A stretch of 64,000 nt of DNA from Leptoclinus maculatus (taxonomy: Eukaryota; Chordata; Actinopteri; Perciformes; Stichaeidae). Shown in pieces: positions 47,833 through 64,000 of the stretch. Position numbers and translations under genes: made by a program. Each line of letters begins with the position of its first letter. Positions within the stretch are counted from its first letter, which is position 1. The notes under the pieces are model-generated. The model worked only from the letters and a program-made list of their open reading frames with translations. It was not told the origin of the DNA and made no database searches. The stretch is taken from NCBI GenBank assembly GCA_032191485.1, contig JAVDOI010000003.1, forward strand, positions 27,427,336-27,491,335, given 5' to 3'.

Positions 47833-50800
47833 TTACTACCACTTGTGACTGTGAGGGTCTGCATGACCTAAATTTTGACATCTGCACATTCAAAATGTGT
47901 GGACTATGTGCACTTTACAATGGGTGCACCAACTGCATGCAGAAGAAAAGAAAACAGGACGCACACACACACCATTTTCCCTTTTTTCTCCCTTTTTTTC
48001 AGCCAAATACAAAAAAAATCCATTTTGTTTCATTTTGTTTTCAAATCATTTATTTTGGTGCACATGTATGGAACGTGTCTGCATAAGCAAATACCTGATA
48101 GTATATAGAATTGTGTATGCAGCCACTGGGGTGTATGGTCAAGGCTTTAGTACACCCACACAAAATTGCATCAACCATCCCAGCAAACTCCTTGTAGATG
48201 GCAAACGGACCCCCAAAACGTCACAGTAAAGCTGGCATTATTGTAACTGTGATGTTACTAAGTAAATAGTTACTGCCCAACAAATAGTCAACAAACAGTG
48301 ACTAAAAATGGAAAATAAGTTCTCCATTTTTGTTAAGCTAGTGATATCATTCATAATTACTATATCCTTTAATAAAACCACAGTTTCAGTCATACATTTC
48401 TCATACATTTCCGACGCTTCATTCTCTCAGTCTCCAAGAAGTGATTCCAGCCCGTTGGCTTTAATTAGCTGTGGCGGGAATAGGTGTTTAGCTAACAGAC
48501 TTAAATCATTCAAATAATCTTTCCTCGTTGCAGCTTGTAACACAGGCTCGGGGATTTCACACGCAAAATGAGTGTTTGGTAAAGGGGAATTGCTTTTCCC
48601 TACGTCCAGTTTTGTAACGAGAGGGGTTTCACTTGTTTTTGCTGCTTTATCTACTCAGAAACATGCGTCACCGTGTTAGCTTAAGCCAGTTAGCATGTAC
48701 TCCAAACTGTCTCCCGGGCGCTGCAGCTAGCTGATCATATGGCCTCCCGAGGTTTATGGAGCGCAGTGTTATATCGTTAAGTCTGCGAGCAGACCACACA
48801 GACCAAGCGAGGGTGTCTGTGTCCTCATTAAAACTCCGCCTGGGCAAACCAGAGACAGCCAATATACACAGCAGATAAGACAGTTAGCAGCTCACTCAGA
48901 TTTACAGCCGCGAGCCTCGAGGGGCAAGAGGACGAGGGGTGAGAGAGAACATGAGTTCATATATCGTTTAATGTCTGGCAGCCAGATGGACAAACTGAGG
49001 ACAATCTGTGATTTAACAAGGACATGGAGAGAAAGAATCGGTGTGTTTGACTGATAGACAGCAGTGATAAAGTTTGTAGAGACGGTAAGTGAGAGTGAAA
49101 GGCCAGCGGTGACGCAGGACTAGATGAGATAGATGGAGTGTGGAAGAGATGTACGATGCGGGAAAGGGGATAGGTAGAAATGTCAAAGGGAGATTTTAGG
49201 AGATATGTCAAAAGCACGTCACATTAATGCGTTGCTACTGTTGCAACAATGAAAACCCATATTCCACATCGTCAATCAGTTAAGCACATCATCAGCCAAA
49301 GAAATACACTCGGAGAAACCACAACTTTCTGAAACGCTACAACTCTAGGTCATTAGCAAAAGCCAGATTTACGCCAAATGTCAAAGTTTCTTGTCAACAC
49401 CAGAAATCAGCCCCCAAATAACCTCAACTTGATCTCTCACCTTGTTCACATAAATAACCCTCCCTCAAGAACAGGGGCCAACTTTGTCTGATCCACTCCA
49501 CTTTCTCTCCACGTCTCTTTTTCTCTCCCTTTGATTTACATCTAGCGTATTAAAACCCAGAGCATCCTGCTCTGGAAAAACACAGCGTCTTCATTTCGGT
49601 GAGTAAATTTTAAGTGGCGTGGGCTCGTTTGGCGTGTTCAGTGTCAGGTTTTGCCGACTCCCCAGCGTGCAGGCCCACCTAGTGGGACACTTCACCTCGT
49701 AAAGAAATCAAGCCAGAGTTTTGGGAAAGGCTTCCCCCCCGAGAGAGTGTTGGGTTTCACTACCAGTCCGTGGATAGTCACAGCGAAACAAGCAGTGCAA
49801 ACAAAGCCAAGGCGATTTAGTCACCTGAAAGAGGATACACACACACTCATAATGCAAACTTCCTCGGCTTTCAATCACACATACTGTGTGCAGACTGTAT
49901 GCGTTTAGTCTATCTCCTATCTTACTCACTTGGTAACTCTCTTACATACAAAATATGTACACAAATATATTCACACACATTTGTTTACCCAGAGACAGTT
50001 ACTGGCACAAACATGAGCAATGAGCACATCAGTTCTGTGCAATAGTATTTTGTCTGAACTTTCTTAACCCCCCCCCCCCCCCCGAGTGGGAACACCAGAG
50101 GACATGGGTTTTCTATATTGTCAAGTTTAATGAATGAACAAGCGACGTATTCCAAAAGGACAAACACACCGTGGAAAATTAAATCTTCACTTTGACCTCT
50201 TTTTTTCTGCTTTGAAACCCAAAATCAAGACAATATTTCACCCTATGTGTCCTGTCCACGGGGCATCGGAAGAGGTGTGAGGGGTGATCTTGTTTCTTTG
50301 GTTGCCTCTCTCAGCAGGCGTTTGCACCATTCAAGTGTCCTTGAGCAATTTCTTCCAGCTCCAGCAGCCCGTTGGTGATCCTGACCTCTGACACAAAGAG
50401 GACCTAAACATGTCAGCTTCAAGATCGCATCCTTTCATCCTAACACCTCACAAGTAGGTAAAAAAACTATATCCAAAAAGATGTAAGGGTTATTATATGA
50501 TTACTGAGGGCATCCAGCTAACACAGGGGTGAAACCCATTAACCTCAGAGATCAGGGTTCTTGGTGCTGCTGGCTTGTTCGGGTACAATGATTGAAAAGT
50601 GTTCGTTCACTGGTGGGAAGCCAGTGAGGGACCACGTTGCTCTATTGACAGCTAATGTGTGTTTACTTATTTATGTCCATTTTATGTCAAAGTTTTCTTT
50701 CAATGACATTTGTCAATGTTACTTAACAAGGTAAACACAGGACTCTACGTGCTAATATAACTCTACACTATACTGTAGGTTTATACTATGGACAAAGTAG

Positions 50801-50880
50801 TACATCTTTTTATTTAAAGTTGGCATGGTGGACAGCTCCATAGCACAGTTCATTGTTGAATTTGAACCCAACAACAATAT
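47833..50880. other. Unassigned gene-free sequence
   Basis: Nothing firmly recognised. A C run lies near 50069-50083 and a repeat-like phrase AAGTGTCCTTGAGCAA near 50334. Confidence 0.45.
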
Positions 50881-50881
50881 G

Positions 50882-51110
50882 GTGTCTTTTCACTGCATGG
50901 TACGACTCGGCTCGACTCGCTTTTTAGTACCGGGTACTTTTCACTGCAGATCTTACCTCCTCAACGTAAGTATCTGATCGTCACATCGTTAATACCTCAA
51001 CTTAGGTGATACCAAAAAGCACCAGGTACTAATCCACAACTTTGGCTGACCGAAAACCAAAAAGAAGAGTCAAGTCGAGCCGTGCCGACCGTACAGTGGA
51101 AATACGACAC
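50882..51110. mobile_element. Miniature inverted-repeat transposable element (MITE)
   Basis: The left end GTGTCTTTTCACTGCATGG TACGACTCGGCTCGACTCG is answered at the right end by the reverse complement GTGTCGTATTTCCACTGTAC GGTCGGCACGGCTCGACTT (imperfect). The 229-bp body has no reading frame. GTACGGCTCGACTCG inverted ends are familiar from teleost MITEs, possibly of hAT type; no target duplication is clear. Confidence 0.65.
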
Positions 51111-53524
<2,414 letters not shown>

Positions 53525-53683
53525 TTATATTGGATTTGTGTGTATTTAATCTCACACTCTTGTGCTCAGGAATGCAATGAATGGCTTTTCTCCAGGGGGA
53601 GGAGCGGGGTGGCGGTGTATTCTACCTGCCTCTTTTTCCTTGCGGGTTAATTTCCATGCTTTTGGTTACCTGACATTCCAACT

Positions 53684-53684
53684 C

Positions 53685-53716
<32 letters not shown>

Positions 53717-53717
53717 C
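53684..53717. repeat. CA microsatellite
   Basis: CA tract with one CG variant. Confidence 0.9.
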
Positions 53718-54619
53718 TACTTAAATCACCAGTGTAAACGTGTTTTTAAAAACATACACAGCTTTACACCTCACATTAATGCCACATTAAACCCACAATT
53801 GGTTAACAAGCAACAAAAGTGTTTCAGAGTGCTTTAGGTGGGGCATCATAACACCGTGAAGTTTACAGAGCCAGTTTATGTATCAAGAGGTTTATGATGC
53901 AATTGTGGACCGTGTTGCATTCTATGGGTAAGGCCCTTTTTGATGTCAGAGGAGTAAACACTTGTGGTTCATTGAGTGCAATGCCTTACAGTACTCTCTG
54001 TGTGGTTTCAGCAGGCAATTGCAATCATTACAAGCTGAGACGAATTGTGATAACATGAATAGAAACAGCACATAGTTTCAGGCACATGAGCTACATGCAT
54101 GGAAAAATACAAACTCATTCACATACGCGTCAACTCTTCTCGCTTATTAATCATTACATAAGAGGAACGCTGAAGGGCAACAATGGTGATTTGTAGCAGT
54201 GGTAGCAAAGTTAAGTTTGCTTTCCTTAACAAAAATGGGTCACAAGGAACAAAGTTAAAGGGCCTGTTCAGCTGAAATATGAATAATTAAACAGTTAGTT
54301 GTATTTACCGATGTGGTTGTTGTACGGATTATCTTTATCAATTACCTCAGAGGGCGGCTAGTTCATTGTAACTAAGTGTATTCTGAATCATTTGACATTG
54401 TATGGGCATGTGTGGACTTGTGCCTTTGAGGAATGCAGAAGTCTTGACTTAAAAATGTTGTTCATGTACTTGTGAAATGCTGTATTGTGAACATATCAGC
54501 TGCCAAGTGTGGCTGCGGGTAAAAACAAAAATAGAGGGTAATGTAATGTATTACGAAACCTGTATTGTAACATTCCCTCGATACAAAATAAATAAATAAA
54601 TCATTTCAATAGTCTACAG
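53718..54619. other. Unassigned gene-free sequence
   Basis: Nothing recognised. Confidence 0.45.
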
Positions 54620-55045
54620 CTATGCCAGCGGCTCAGTGAGGCTGTTCTTAGCCACAGCAGTGCTTTTAGCTAAATGTCGGCATGCTAACTTGCTCACACT
54701 GACAATGCTAGCAATGCTTAGCAGGTTTAACTTTTACAATGTTCCCCATCTTAGTTTAGCATGTTAGCATGCTAACACTTCCCGAATTAGCACCTAACAC
54801 AAAGTACCGCTGAGGCTGATGGGAATGTCACTAGTCTTGCAGGTAATTGGTCAGAAACAATAGAATTGGAGAAGGTGACCTGATGATGGCACATGTTCAG
54901 TCGGGGGAACAAAGTTACAACAATTCATCCTCTGGGGACCATGAATGTCTGTACCAAATTTCAAGGCAATCCATTTGATAGCCGTTTAGAGGATTTTAAT
55001 CTTGACCAAAGTGGTGGATTTGACATACCTGCCCTCCCCAGAGAC
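54620..55045 (+). mobile_element. Longest copy of the GCTAACATGCT teleost repeat
   Basis: Words in order: GCCAGCGGCTCAGTGAGGCT, TTTAGCTAAATGTCGGCATG, TTAGCATGTTAGCATGCTAAC, AACACAAAGTACCGCTGAGG, TGATGGGAATGTCACTAG, CAATTCATCCTCTGGGGAC, GAATGTCTGTACCAAATTTC and GACCAAAGTGGTGGATTTG. It is the most complete of four copies in the window and contains no reading frame. Confidence 0.65.
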
Positions 55046-55754
55046 ACATCGCTAGCAAATCAAAAGTGTCCCTTTTCCTCTGGATAATCCATAGCACACA
55101 TCTTTAACTGTTTTCATTGGGACCATTGCTTTGGGGGAACGTATCCAGTGACACGTTGTTGTCTGTGATCTGCTAAATTTAGAGGTTTTAAGTGGTCCAG
55201 GTGTATTCAGGTTGGTAAATCAGCTGGCATTCATCTGAGCTTCACAATGCATTAACCTGAGGTCAAAACCTGAGTTCACAGGTCAGTGATTGTGATTTGT
55301 GATTGTTTGTTTGCTCGTGTTTGTGTTTGTGCTTGTGTTTGTAAGGATTCCTGTGTGGTCAGGATGGGAGAGTTGTGACAGGCCCACAATGAAAGGCACA
55401 CACACCGATAAGGACAGTGTGTGCGTAAGGAAAGTGACATTAACAGAGAGTTCCCAAACAAACACCTGGGAGATGTTCTCACAGGAGATAAAAGTGCTCA
55501 ATTGTTCACAGCAAATACCATTCATTAAATGGCTTGACATTTAGGATTGGAAAAGATCTTACTTTGTATCCTGGATGAGGAATTTTCCTTCTCAGGGTAC
55601 TATTTAGACAGAGAGAGACAAACTCATGCATGCACTTTGAAGATATATTAAACAATGAGATTAGTCTGTTTTAGCTCAACAAACAGACCTGGGTTTGTGT
55701 CTTATCTCCTACCAACAGTCAACATTGGTTTTCTGTATCCAAGAGCATTCCCTC
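55046..55754. other. Unassigned gene-free sequence
   Basis: Includes a TTTGTG-rich patch near 55295-55345; nothing else recognised. Confidence 0.45.
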
Positions 55755-56025
55755 CTTAAAGTTACTGTGAGGAACTTTTAACTGGGTATGAAACAGTCTA
55801 AATGTAATCGTGACGCCTCTGTTTGATCAACATAAGTATACAAGACCATCAGAGAGAAGATTGGCTACTTCTATGTAGTTATTCTTAATGCTTGCTATCG
55901 GTGCCACTGGACCGGATTCTGGTGAAATCAGATGAAATCATGCAGGTTCACCAGACAATCCTTCAGCTCAGACTCCAGCGGGCTTTGCTGCATACTTCGA
56001 CCTGCAGTCAGAATTGGGAAGGGAA
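55755..56025. repeat. Probable interspersed repeat fragment
   Basis: TTAAAGTTACTGTGAGGAAC, TTTTAACTGGGTATGAAAC and CTGCATACTTCGACCTGCAG resemble a repeat often met in teleosts; limits are approximate. Confidence 0.4.
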
Positions 56026-57952
56026 GAGAGGGAAGAGAGGGAAGGGAAAACCAGGACTGAGCGTATCAGACTGTCAGACACATGCTGCAGTAAAATAGTT
56101 TTGCAAAAGGACTCTGGTGCTCAGAAACACTATCATTTTCGTCCACAGGTACTGACAAAATCGACAAAAAATGAAAGTTCCTTGCAGTAACTTTGACCTT
56201 AAAGCTGCAGTAATGAACATTTGTATACGAACAAAGGGAGAAAATGACTACGTATAATGTGAAAGACGTCATTTGTAGTGACTCTGCTTCATGAAATGCT
56301 TTTATTTATTTTAGTCATACTGCACGCAACTTAAATATATTTTGGTTCAACCTCAACACTTAGTCATTCTTCTTTCACTGGATAAACAGGAAACATTGTA
56401 AAATAGACAGAAACATGAATTAATGGAGCCACATGTATCTACATTTGAAGTAAGCAGTTACAGATGGATTTCCACTTGTGAAGACTGACCTGAGCCCATA
56501 TACTGTGCTGGTCTTCTTCTCCAACTCCCAGATTTGCCTGTTACTTCCTGAACATGTGGTCCCTCAGGGCCAGTCCCAACATATTGGAATATGATCAATG
56601 TTGACAGGACTAGCCTTTGGTCGGGTTAAAGTACAGTAAATGCTCCTCTCTCTCCAGCTCTTTCCTTTCATTTTTCTTCTTCGCTGACCAAATAGGCTTA
56701 TGAACTCTTTGAACTGCTTGACTGAGAGTACACAAAAACCAACTCACTTACTGGAACTGGCCAAAGGAGATAAACTGAAGAGGAGTGAGGGAGAAAAGTG
56801 ATGAGGGGGTGGAATATACCGCTCTCTAAAGGAATGGAAGAACCATCTTTCTTGCTTGTTAAAGAACTCTCACTTTATCTGTTACTTCATCTAAAAGCTT
56901 CCACTTATCTGCTCATCCTAACAAGAAAGCAGGACGGAGGAGGAGGTGGGAAGGGTAATGAAGGTCGGGTGGACGTGTGCTTCCTCTGCCGTGACACGCT
57001 CCACACAGCTGGGCAGGGTCAACGGTCGCAACACTGATTGGCTGATGATTTATACCTCCACTATCAAGAGGGAGTGAAGTCATCTGTGCCGCATTGAATC
57101 CAAATGGGCGTCAGACGCTTTCTGTGAGGAATGGAATGACATTTTTTAAACCCTTATCTGAGAGACACGCACATTTGCAAGAACATAATGGGCCCAAAAC
57201 AACCTGCCTGAACACAAATCACACGCATACACATACACCTCATTAATATGTGGAAATGCACACCCACTTATGCAGCTCGGTCACATGGTGTTTAACAGTG
57301 AATGTTATCGTAGCACATTATCGGGGCACTCAGTTGAAGGTTAATTCTTGGATAATTTATATAAGATTGGTGAAGAGGCCGACTCAGATAACCCGGTCAG
57401 AAGCACCTTGCTGTGCAAATCACTCCCTTCCACGCGCACACACACACACCGGCAGCTCGCGCTTCTCACGAACAGACGGTAAAAGGCAAAGACTCACTTC
57501 TTACAGAAAGGGAGTAGGTGGAAAGGAGGGAACAGAGAAGAAGAATGTGTAATTTGGCACCAGGTGATAAAAGAGTGGCAGTCAGCCATTGGGCTTTCCG
57601 TAATGGAATGCTTCTGTTACATTATGCATGCAAATAATGTGACTTTCATCCTAACATGCTCAGACACACACACACACACACACACACACTGCTGTTTCTG
57701 CACATTAAAGCGTTCACAAATTCAACTACTGTATATTTGTTTGAGTGTAAGAAAATGTAAATTGTAATTATAAAGACCTTCAGGGTTGTAGTTATGTGAT
57801 AGATAATATATTAATAGATGTATTTGGACTTTTTGCAAATAGTCAAAACCTTTTGTTTATCGTCTACACATATGACAAGGATTAGCTTGTCGGCCCCTTT
57901 TGGACCCCCAAAAATGTATTCAGGAATATGAACCATCTGAGCATTTATAAAA
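56026..57952. other. Unassigned gene-free sequence
   Basis: Short GGGAAGAGA tandem near 56020-56047, CA tracts at 57437-57449 and 57664-57689. No supported gene. Confidence 0.5.
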
Positions 57953-58396
57953 GATTTTCATTTATAGTGGCAGGGTCCGCCATTTTGCCCGGGATCCATC
58001 TTGCTTATCTATGAGTAAGGAATTCAGAGGAAACAATGCATGCATGTAATCTGGTGTTTTTACAATTACAAGCAAAAGTACAGAATTTAATCATTCTTAA
58101 AGTACAGCAGTTTTAACGACAAAATGTTCTCAAGCTCAAAAGTAAAAGTACTAAATAGGCAAAATTACCCTTTAAAGAATGTTAAATTGGATTATTGTTA
58201 CTGATGGACTGCAATCAGCTCTTAATTGTAAATGATTCAAGGTATAATGCTTAACCTTTTTAATACTGTTTGACAATATAATACGAGTTTTCATTCTTAG
58301 TGGCGGGGTCCGCCATCCCTGTGCTGAACTCAAATTGCCCTCCCCATGCACCAGGGATTCACAGGAAACGATGCAGCATGTAGTCCAACGTTTTCT
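57953..58396 (+). repeat. Two direct copies of a GGGTCCGCCAT repeat, about 333 bp apart
   Basis: Copy 1 (57953-58061) has GATTTTCATTTATAGTGGCA, GGGTCCGCCAT, AATTCAGAGGAAACAATGCA and GCATGTAATCTGGTGTTTT. Copy 2 (58287-58396) has GTTTTCATTCTTAGTGGCGG, GGGTCCGCCAT, GATTCACAGGAAACGATGCA and GCATGTAGTCCAACGTTTT. The segment between carries AAGTAAAAGTA words. Confidence 0.6.
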
Positions 58397-59648
58397 CTCA
58401 TTGATATCAGCCTCCATGTTTACTGTTCACTCTCCTCACACCTGTACTGCTGCGAGTTTACATTAAAAGCATTCAACTGGTTGAACACGGGGTGGCTTTT
58501 ATTGTGAACCAGTCACGGGAAACACAATGTATTTGTCTCAGATGGTTAGCGCTGAAATTGCTTTTCTCAAAACAGTACAATTTGTGACAAAGTTGCTGCT
58601 CAAGGAGTGTTGACTGTGATATTAAACTGCACTCGCTGTCTCCCTCGGCACAGACAGGAATCACCTTGACTTTCTGGTATCATGATGACGTTTACAAATG
58701 TGCGTCAATGTGCAGATCCATGCAGGGGAGGCTGTTTGTTGTACTTTTAAGAAAGGACCACTTCATTAAAGCCTGTGTGTTTTACGCATGTGTATGTATG
58801 TAGTCAGCACAAACTGGGATGCACTCGCTCACCCATGCACCGTGTCCACTGTAACCTTGCCCTCTTGAGTGCACACATACACACAGGAAAACACACACAC
58901 ATACACTCTGAGTCAGCAGAAACGGGAGCCCGGTGACACCGTTAATGAACCCAAGTGTTATTCTTCAATTAAACTACGGACGGGTACCGAGCCGAGGGAC
59001 TCCTCTCAGGACTGCTCCGGTTACATGACAGCCAAATCCTTCTCTTCCGAAAAGCTCGCTTTCTCCTTATCTATCACTCAGCGTCTCTGCTTTCTTGCTC
59101 CATCATGCCTCAATTCTCTCCACTGTAAAGTCTCATTGTCTCTCTCGTTTTTTTTTTCTTTCTCCCTCTTTCCATTTTGAATGCACGGTAACTAAGGTAT
59201 GAGTTGTAGCAGGCAGGCGTTATATGTCCGGCACATAGCTGCCAACTTATGTCATTACATACTTATCAGCTCTTTTCACTTCCTCCGTGTCTATCAATCT
59301 GTCAGTGTGTAGTAGGTATAGACACAACATTGGCAGTCCTGCAGAGGCCTGTTGGTCCAGCAGAGGGCATCACTGCTGTGGAGCATACAGTAGCACAAAG
59401 TATATTATCTAGAAATAGTACAGACACAACAACCCAAAGAGCATTTCATTCAGCTAGTTGTGAAAGAGAGACCTTGAAGTGCCATTTGATTTTTAAAATC
59501 AGCCTTTGAACAAGTTGCACGTGGTTTCACTTTAGTAAGCTTTTGTCTCTAAGAGAGAACTGAATTTAAAGATGACTTCAGGCTTTTAACAAGCAGATGG
59601 GGGAAACTATAGTTTCCCTTCATTGAGCCAAATCAATTAAACGGGTTT
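58397..59648. other. Unassigned gene-free sequence
   Basis: Nothing recognised beyond CA-rich patches near 58870-58905. Confidence 0.45.
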
Positions 59649-60250
59649 AAGTGGTGGAAAGTAACTGAGTAGATGAGTCCAAGTAATGTACTCATGTCCA
59701 CTTTTGAGGTACATGTGCTCTACTTGAGTATTTCTACTTTATGCTACGTCGTTATATTTCATTTCAATACATTTATTTATTAAATATTGTTACTCGTTAC
59801 CTTTCAGATTTGACATTTTAGAATCATACAATACAATGAATTGTTACACGCTAAAAGTCATGAAAGACTTGTTTTATTTTAGTTGTTGTGGTATAATCTA
59901 TTTTTTCATCATTGGATAGCGGACCAGGTAGAGTACAGCCTGCAGAGGTGCATGTTGAAGTGGGACATGGCAGTCTACATGAGTCAGAACCCTTTACATC
60001 CTGCAGGAAGGTTTTGAACCAGCTGGCAGTTAAAATTAGCTCCATCATGTTAACCACCATAAATACTAAAATACTATTATATAGCACTGACAGGGGCCAT
60101 TCAGCATGATCACTCAATATACTTTTGATACTTAATTGTACATTGTACTAACACTTCATTACTCTAACTTCAGTACATTTTTGTATAATTGTAATATAGT
60201 ATCTTTATGGTCTGATATTGCTGCTTTTACTTTAGCAAATTGTATGTACA
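59649..60250 (+). mobile_element. Teleost 'AAGTAAAAGTA' interspersed repeat, long copy
   Basis: AAGTGGTGGAAAGTAACTGAG, CAAGTAATGTACTCATGTCC, TTTTGAGGTACATGTGCTC, TACTTGAGTATTTCTACTTT, TTAAAATTAGCTCCATCATG, GGGGCCATTCAGCATGATC, ACTTTTGATACTTAATTG and GCTGCTTTTACTTTAGC follow the order of a repeat I recall as abundant in teleosts. A block near 59880-60030 does not fit that order. The copy ends about 1 kb before the estimated vegfa transcript start. Confidence 0.65.
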
Positions 60251-60307
60251 CACTCCCATTACTCAATGTCGGAAAGAGGCTGTATAATGTCCTTAATAAC
60301 GCAATCT

Positions 60308-60350
60308 CCGTCATCATCTCCATCATCATCATCGTCATTATCAGCAGCGT
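60308..60350. repeat. CAT trinucleotide-like repeat
   Basis: Short degenerate run of CATCATCT and CATCATCATCGTCATTATC. Confidence 0.7.
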
Positions 60351-60489
60351 CACAGTCATGGTAAATGAGCTGTGTGAAGCTGTTTCGCTGCATAGAGCCC
60401 CTTCATGTATCAGCATGCTTGCCTTTCTCTTCCATTTTCCCTCCTCTTCATCACCGGGATGTTTCAGCTGTTGCTCGCAGAAAAGAAAT

Positions 60490-60725
60490 TCCTGACCAGA
60501 AGTCAACCTCGACCGGTCAGGTGGCTTCTTCCGTTCACCGTCAGCGGAGTGTCAACGCGCGATGGGGAGGAACTTAGTCACGATCGACGCACATAGCCGA
60601 CTCCTACTTTCCATGCGCGTGCTCCCGGCGGATCACGGACGGCAACGTTGCACTGCGCACGCACGCATAAACAAAGACGTATATGCTACGTGTCCGAGCA
60701 CACACGCTCTCCCGCTCCGGCAAGT
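60490..60725 (+). promoter_or_regulatory. CpG-rich block with HIF-like sites upstream of vegfa
   Basis: CpG density rises sharply here relative to the preceding 40 kb. The block includes GCGTG (60617-60621) and TACGTG (60687-60692), both fitting the HIF core RCGTG. Mammalian VEGFA is controlled by a TACGTG hypoxia-response element about 1 kb before its transcript start (established knowledge). Here TACGTG lies 1.17 kb before the ATG and an estimated 0.5-0.6 kb before the transcript start. Confidence 0.5.
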
Positions 60726-61222
60726 TTCTACCAGTCATCTTGAATGGAATATTTATTTATTTTTTTGCTAATAATCACCCAAGGGGACCATCCAAGGTCA
60801 TATTGTGTGTAGCATTTGTGCGTTAAAATGTGTTCACCAGTAATTTCCCCACAATGGATGAGTTCAAAAGACTGAATATAGATGTGTTTAACTATAAAGT
60901 ACAGCAACCCATACAGTATTAGATTGTGCCTCTTTGAATGAGCTTTTAAAGCTGCGCCAAAGATGCGCCCGTCACATGACATGTGGGGATGATGAAATTG
61001 ATTTAAAGCATGGAAAGAGTGGATGATATTTCAGCCGGTGACATGAATACAAATCATCAAGATGCCCTCAGTTCTTTTATTCTCAAGTAATAAAAAATAG
61101 ACCGGCACTTGTGAAGTCAGCTTTTATTAGCCCGTCACATGAGTCGACGTTGAATAGGTGAAACTTTTGAAAAAATACTTTAAAGTGCCGTATAGATAGA
61201 AGACACACCCTTGTTCTAATGG

Positions 61223-61860
61223 CCAACCAATCAACCACGACCCGGGCTCGCGGCTGCCTGTGGTCGCCACACACACAGCCACAGTGTGGAGAGACCGAGA
61301 CGGAGGTGGACGCGGTCTATCTGAAGTGAGGGAGCAGACCTGCAAAGTGCGCAGTGACAGAAGAGTAAAGAAAAGACAAATAGACAAGTTTTGTGGGACG
61401 AGTATCTGCGCGGTCTTCTTTTTCACTGAACGTCATCCTGGTCAATGCTCAAATTGCAAGTAGGCTACAAGTTTCCAATGGACAGACACTTGGATAAGGC
61501 TGGCGCAACAAGCATGGGATTACTTCTGTAATGTGGATTGCCATTCTTTTGCAAGAAAATAAAGGTCCGCTGCGGAACAATGTGGGACGTTTTGCGTCTT
61601 GGATTCTCGTTTTTCTGGATATCTTGAAAATCATTGGCAACAGTTGAGAAGGAAGAAGTTATGGGCAAAGGATTGTATGCTCCGACCCCGGGACCATGGA
61701 TTTGCCATTACAACCCCCTGCCCCTTATTTAGAGAAGTTGTAGCCGGTCCACTTGTGTTGCTATTGTACTTGTTGTTTTAAACTTAATGTTTGAGAAGAA
61801 ATCGCCACTTTGGCCACTTGGATTTTAAAACGTCGCCTGCCTTTGGATTGGATTTCAAAC
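61223..61860 (+). promoter_or_regulatory. vegfa proximal promoter and leader
   Basis: A CCAAT box lies at 61227-61231 within a GC-richer stretch (CCCGGGCTCGCGGCTG), so transcription may start near 61260, giving a leader of about 600 bases; this is an estimate. The leader would hold several upstream AUGs. One, at 61696, sits in a strong context (GGGACCATGG) and opens a 15-codon reading frame ending at 61743. Another at 61787 ends at 61828. Confidence 0.5.

Positions 61861-64000
<2,140 letters not shown>

Noticed and set aside
60136..60495. 119-codon plus-strand frame before vegfa
   Set aside because: It begins in the interspersed repeat and runs through a CAT-type simple repeat; no protein family recognised.
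61795..61860. CUG-initiated N-terminal extension like mammalian L-VEGF
   Set aside because: An in-frame stop at 61792-61794 limits any extension to 22 codons, unlike the long mammalian form.

Overview
The window looks like nuclear DNA of a bony fish (teleost). Coding sequence is split into short exons with GT-AG introns. Long dinucleotide microsatellites (TG, CA, GA) are frequent, and many interspersed sequences resemble repeats I recall as common in teleost genomes. The four recognisable genes are vertebrate genes. No species can be named from the sequence.

Layout. 1-2111 (+): the last six coding exons of a TMEM63 mechanosensitive ion-channel gene, most like TMEM63A, with a transposon-like element in or just past its 3' UTR. 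2929-10222: non-coding, with a possible CCAAT/NF-Y type promoter near 6955-7083. 10223-13715 (+): a complete five-exon rsph9 gene (radial spoke head protein of motile cilia) with an RFX X-box-like site just upstream. 13948-16466 (-): a complete six-exon mrps18a gene (mitoribosomal protein mL66), tail-to-tail with rsph9 and with a TCTCGCGAGA/ETS promoter. 16520-about 60480: a 44 kb stretch with no supportable protein-coding gene, holding simple repeats and scattered, partly nested, mobile-element remnants. 60480-64000 (+): a CpG-rich block with hypoxia-response-like motifs, a long leader with upstream AUGs, exon 1 of vegfa (signal peptide), a 2.05 kb intron with a 156-bp GA microsatellite, and the first 32 bases of exon 2, where the window ends.

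How it fits together. RSPH9, MRPS18A and VEGFA are neighbours on human 6p21.1, so the fish window preserves an old vertebrate linkage. The genes do not form a pathway: one is ciliary, one mitochondrial, one an angiogenic growth factor, one an ion channel. The large gene-free interval upstream of vegfa is the obvious place for its distal regulatory elements, but none can be proved by reading a single sequence. I found no strong evidence of an undescribed system. The most checkable oddities are a shortened rsph9 loop, a 21-bp-spaced triple AP-1 motif, TG tracts abutting splice acceptors, an NF-Y-like double CCAAT, a near-perfect hairpin, and nested repeats.
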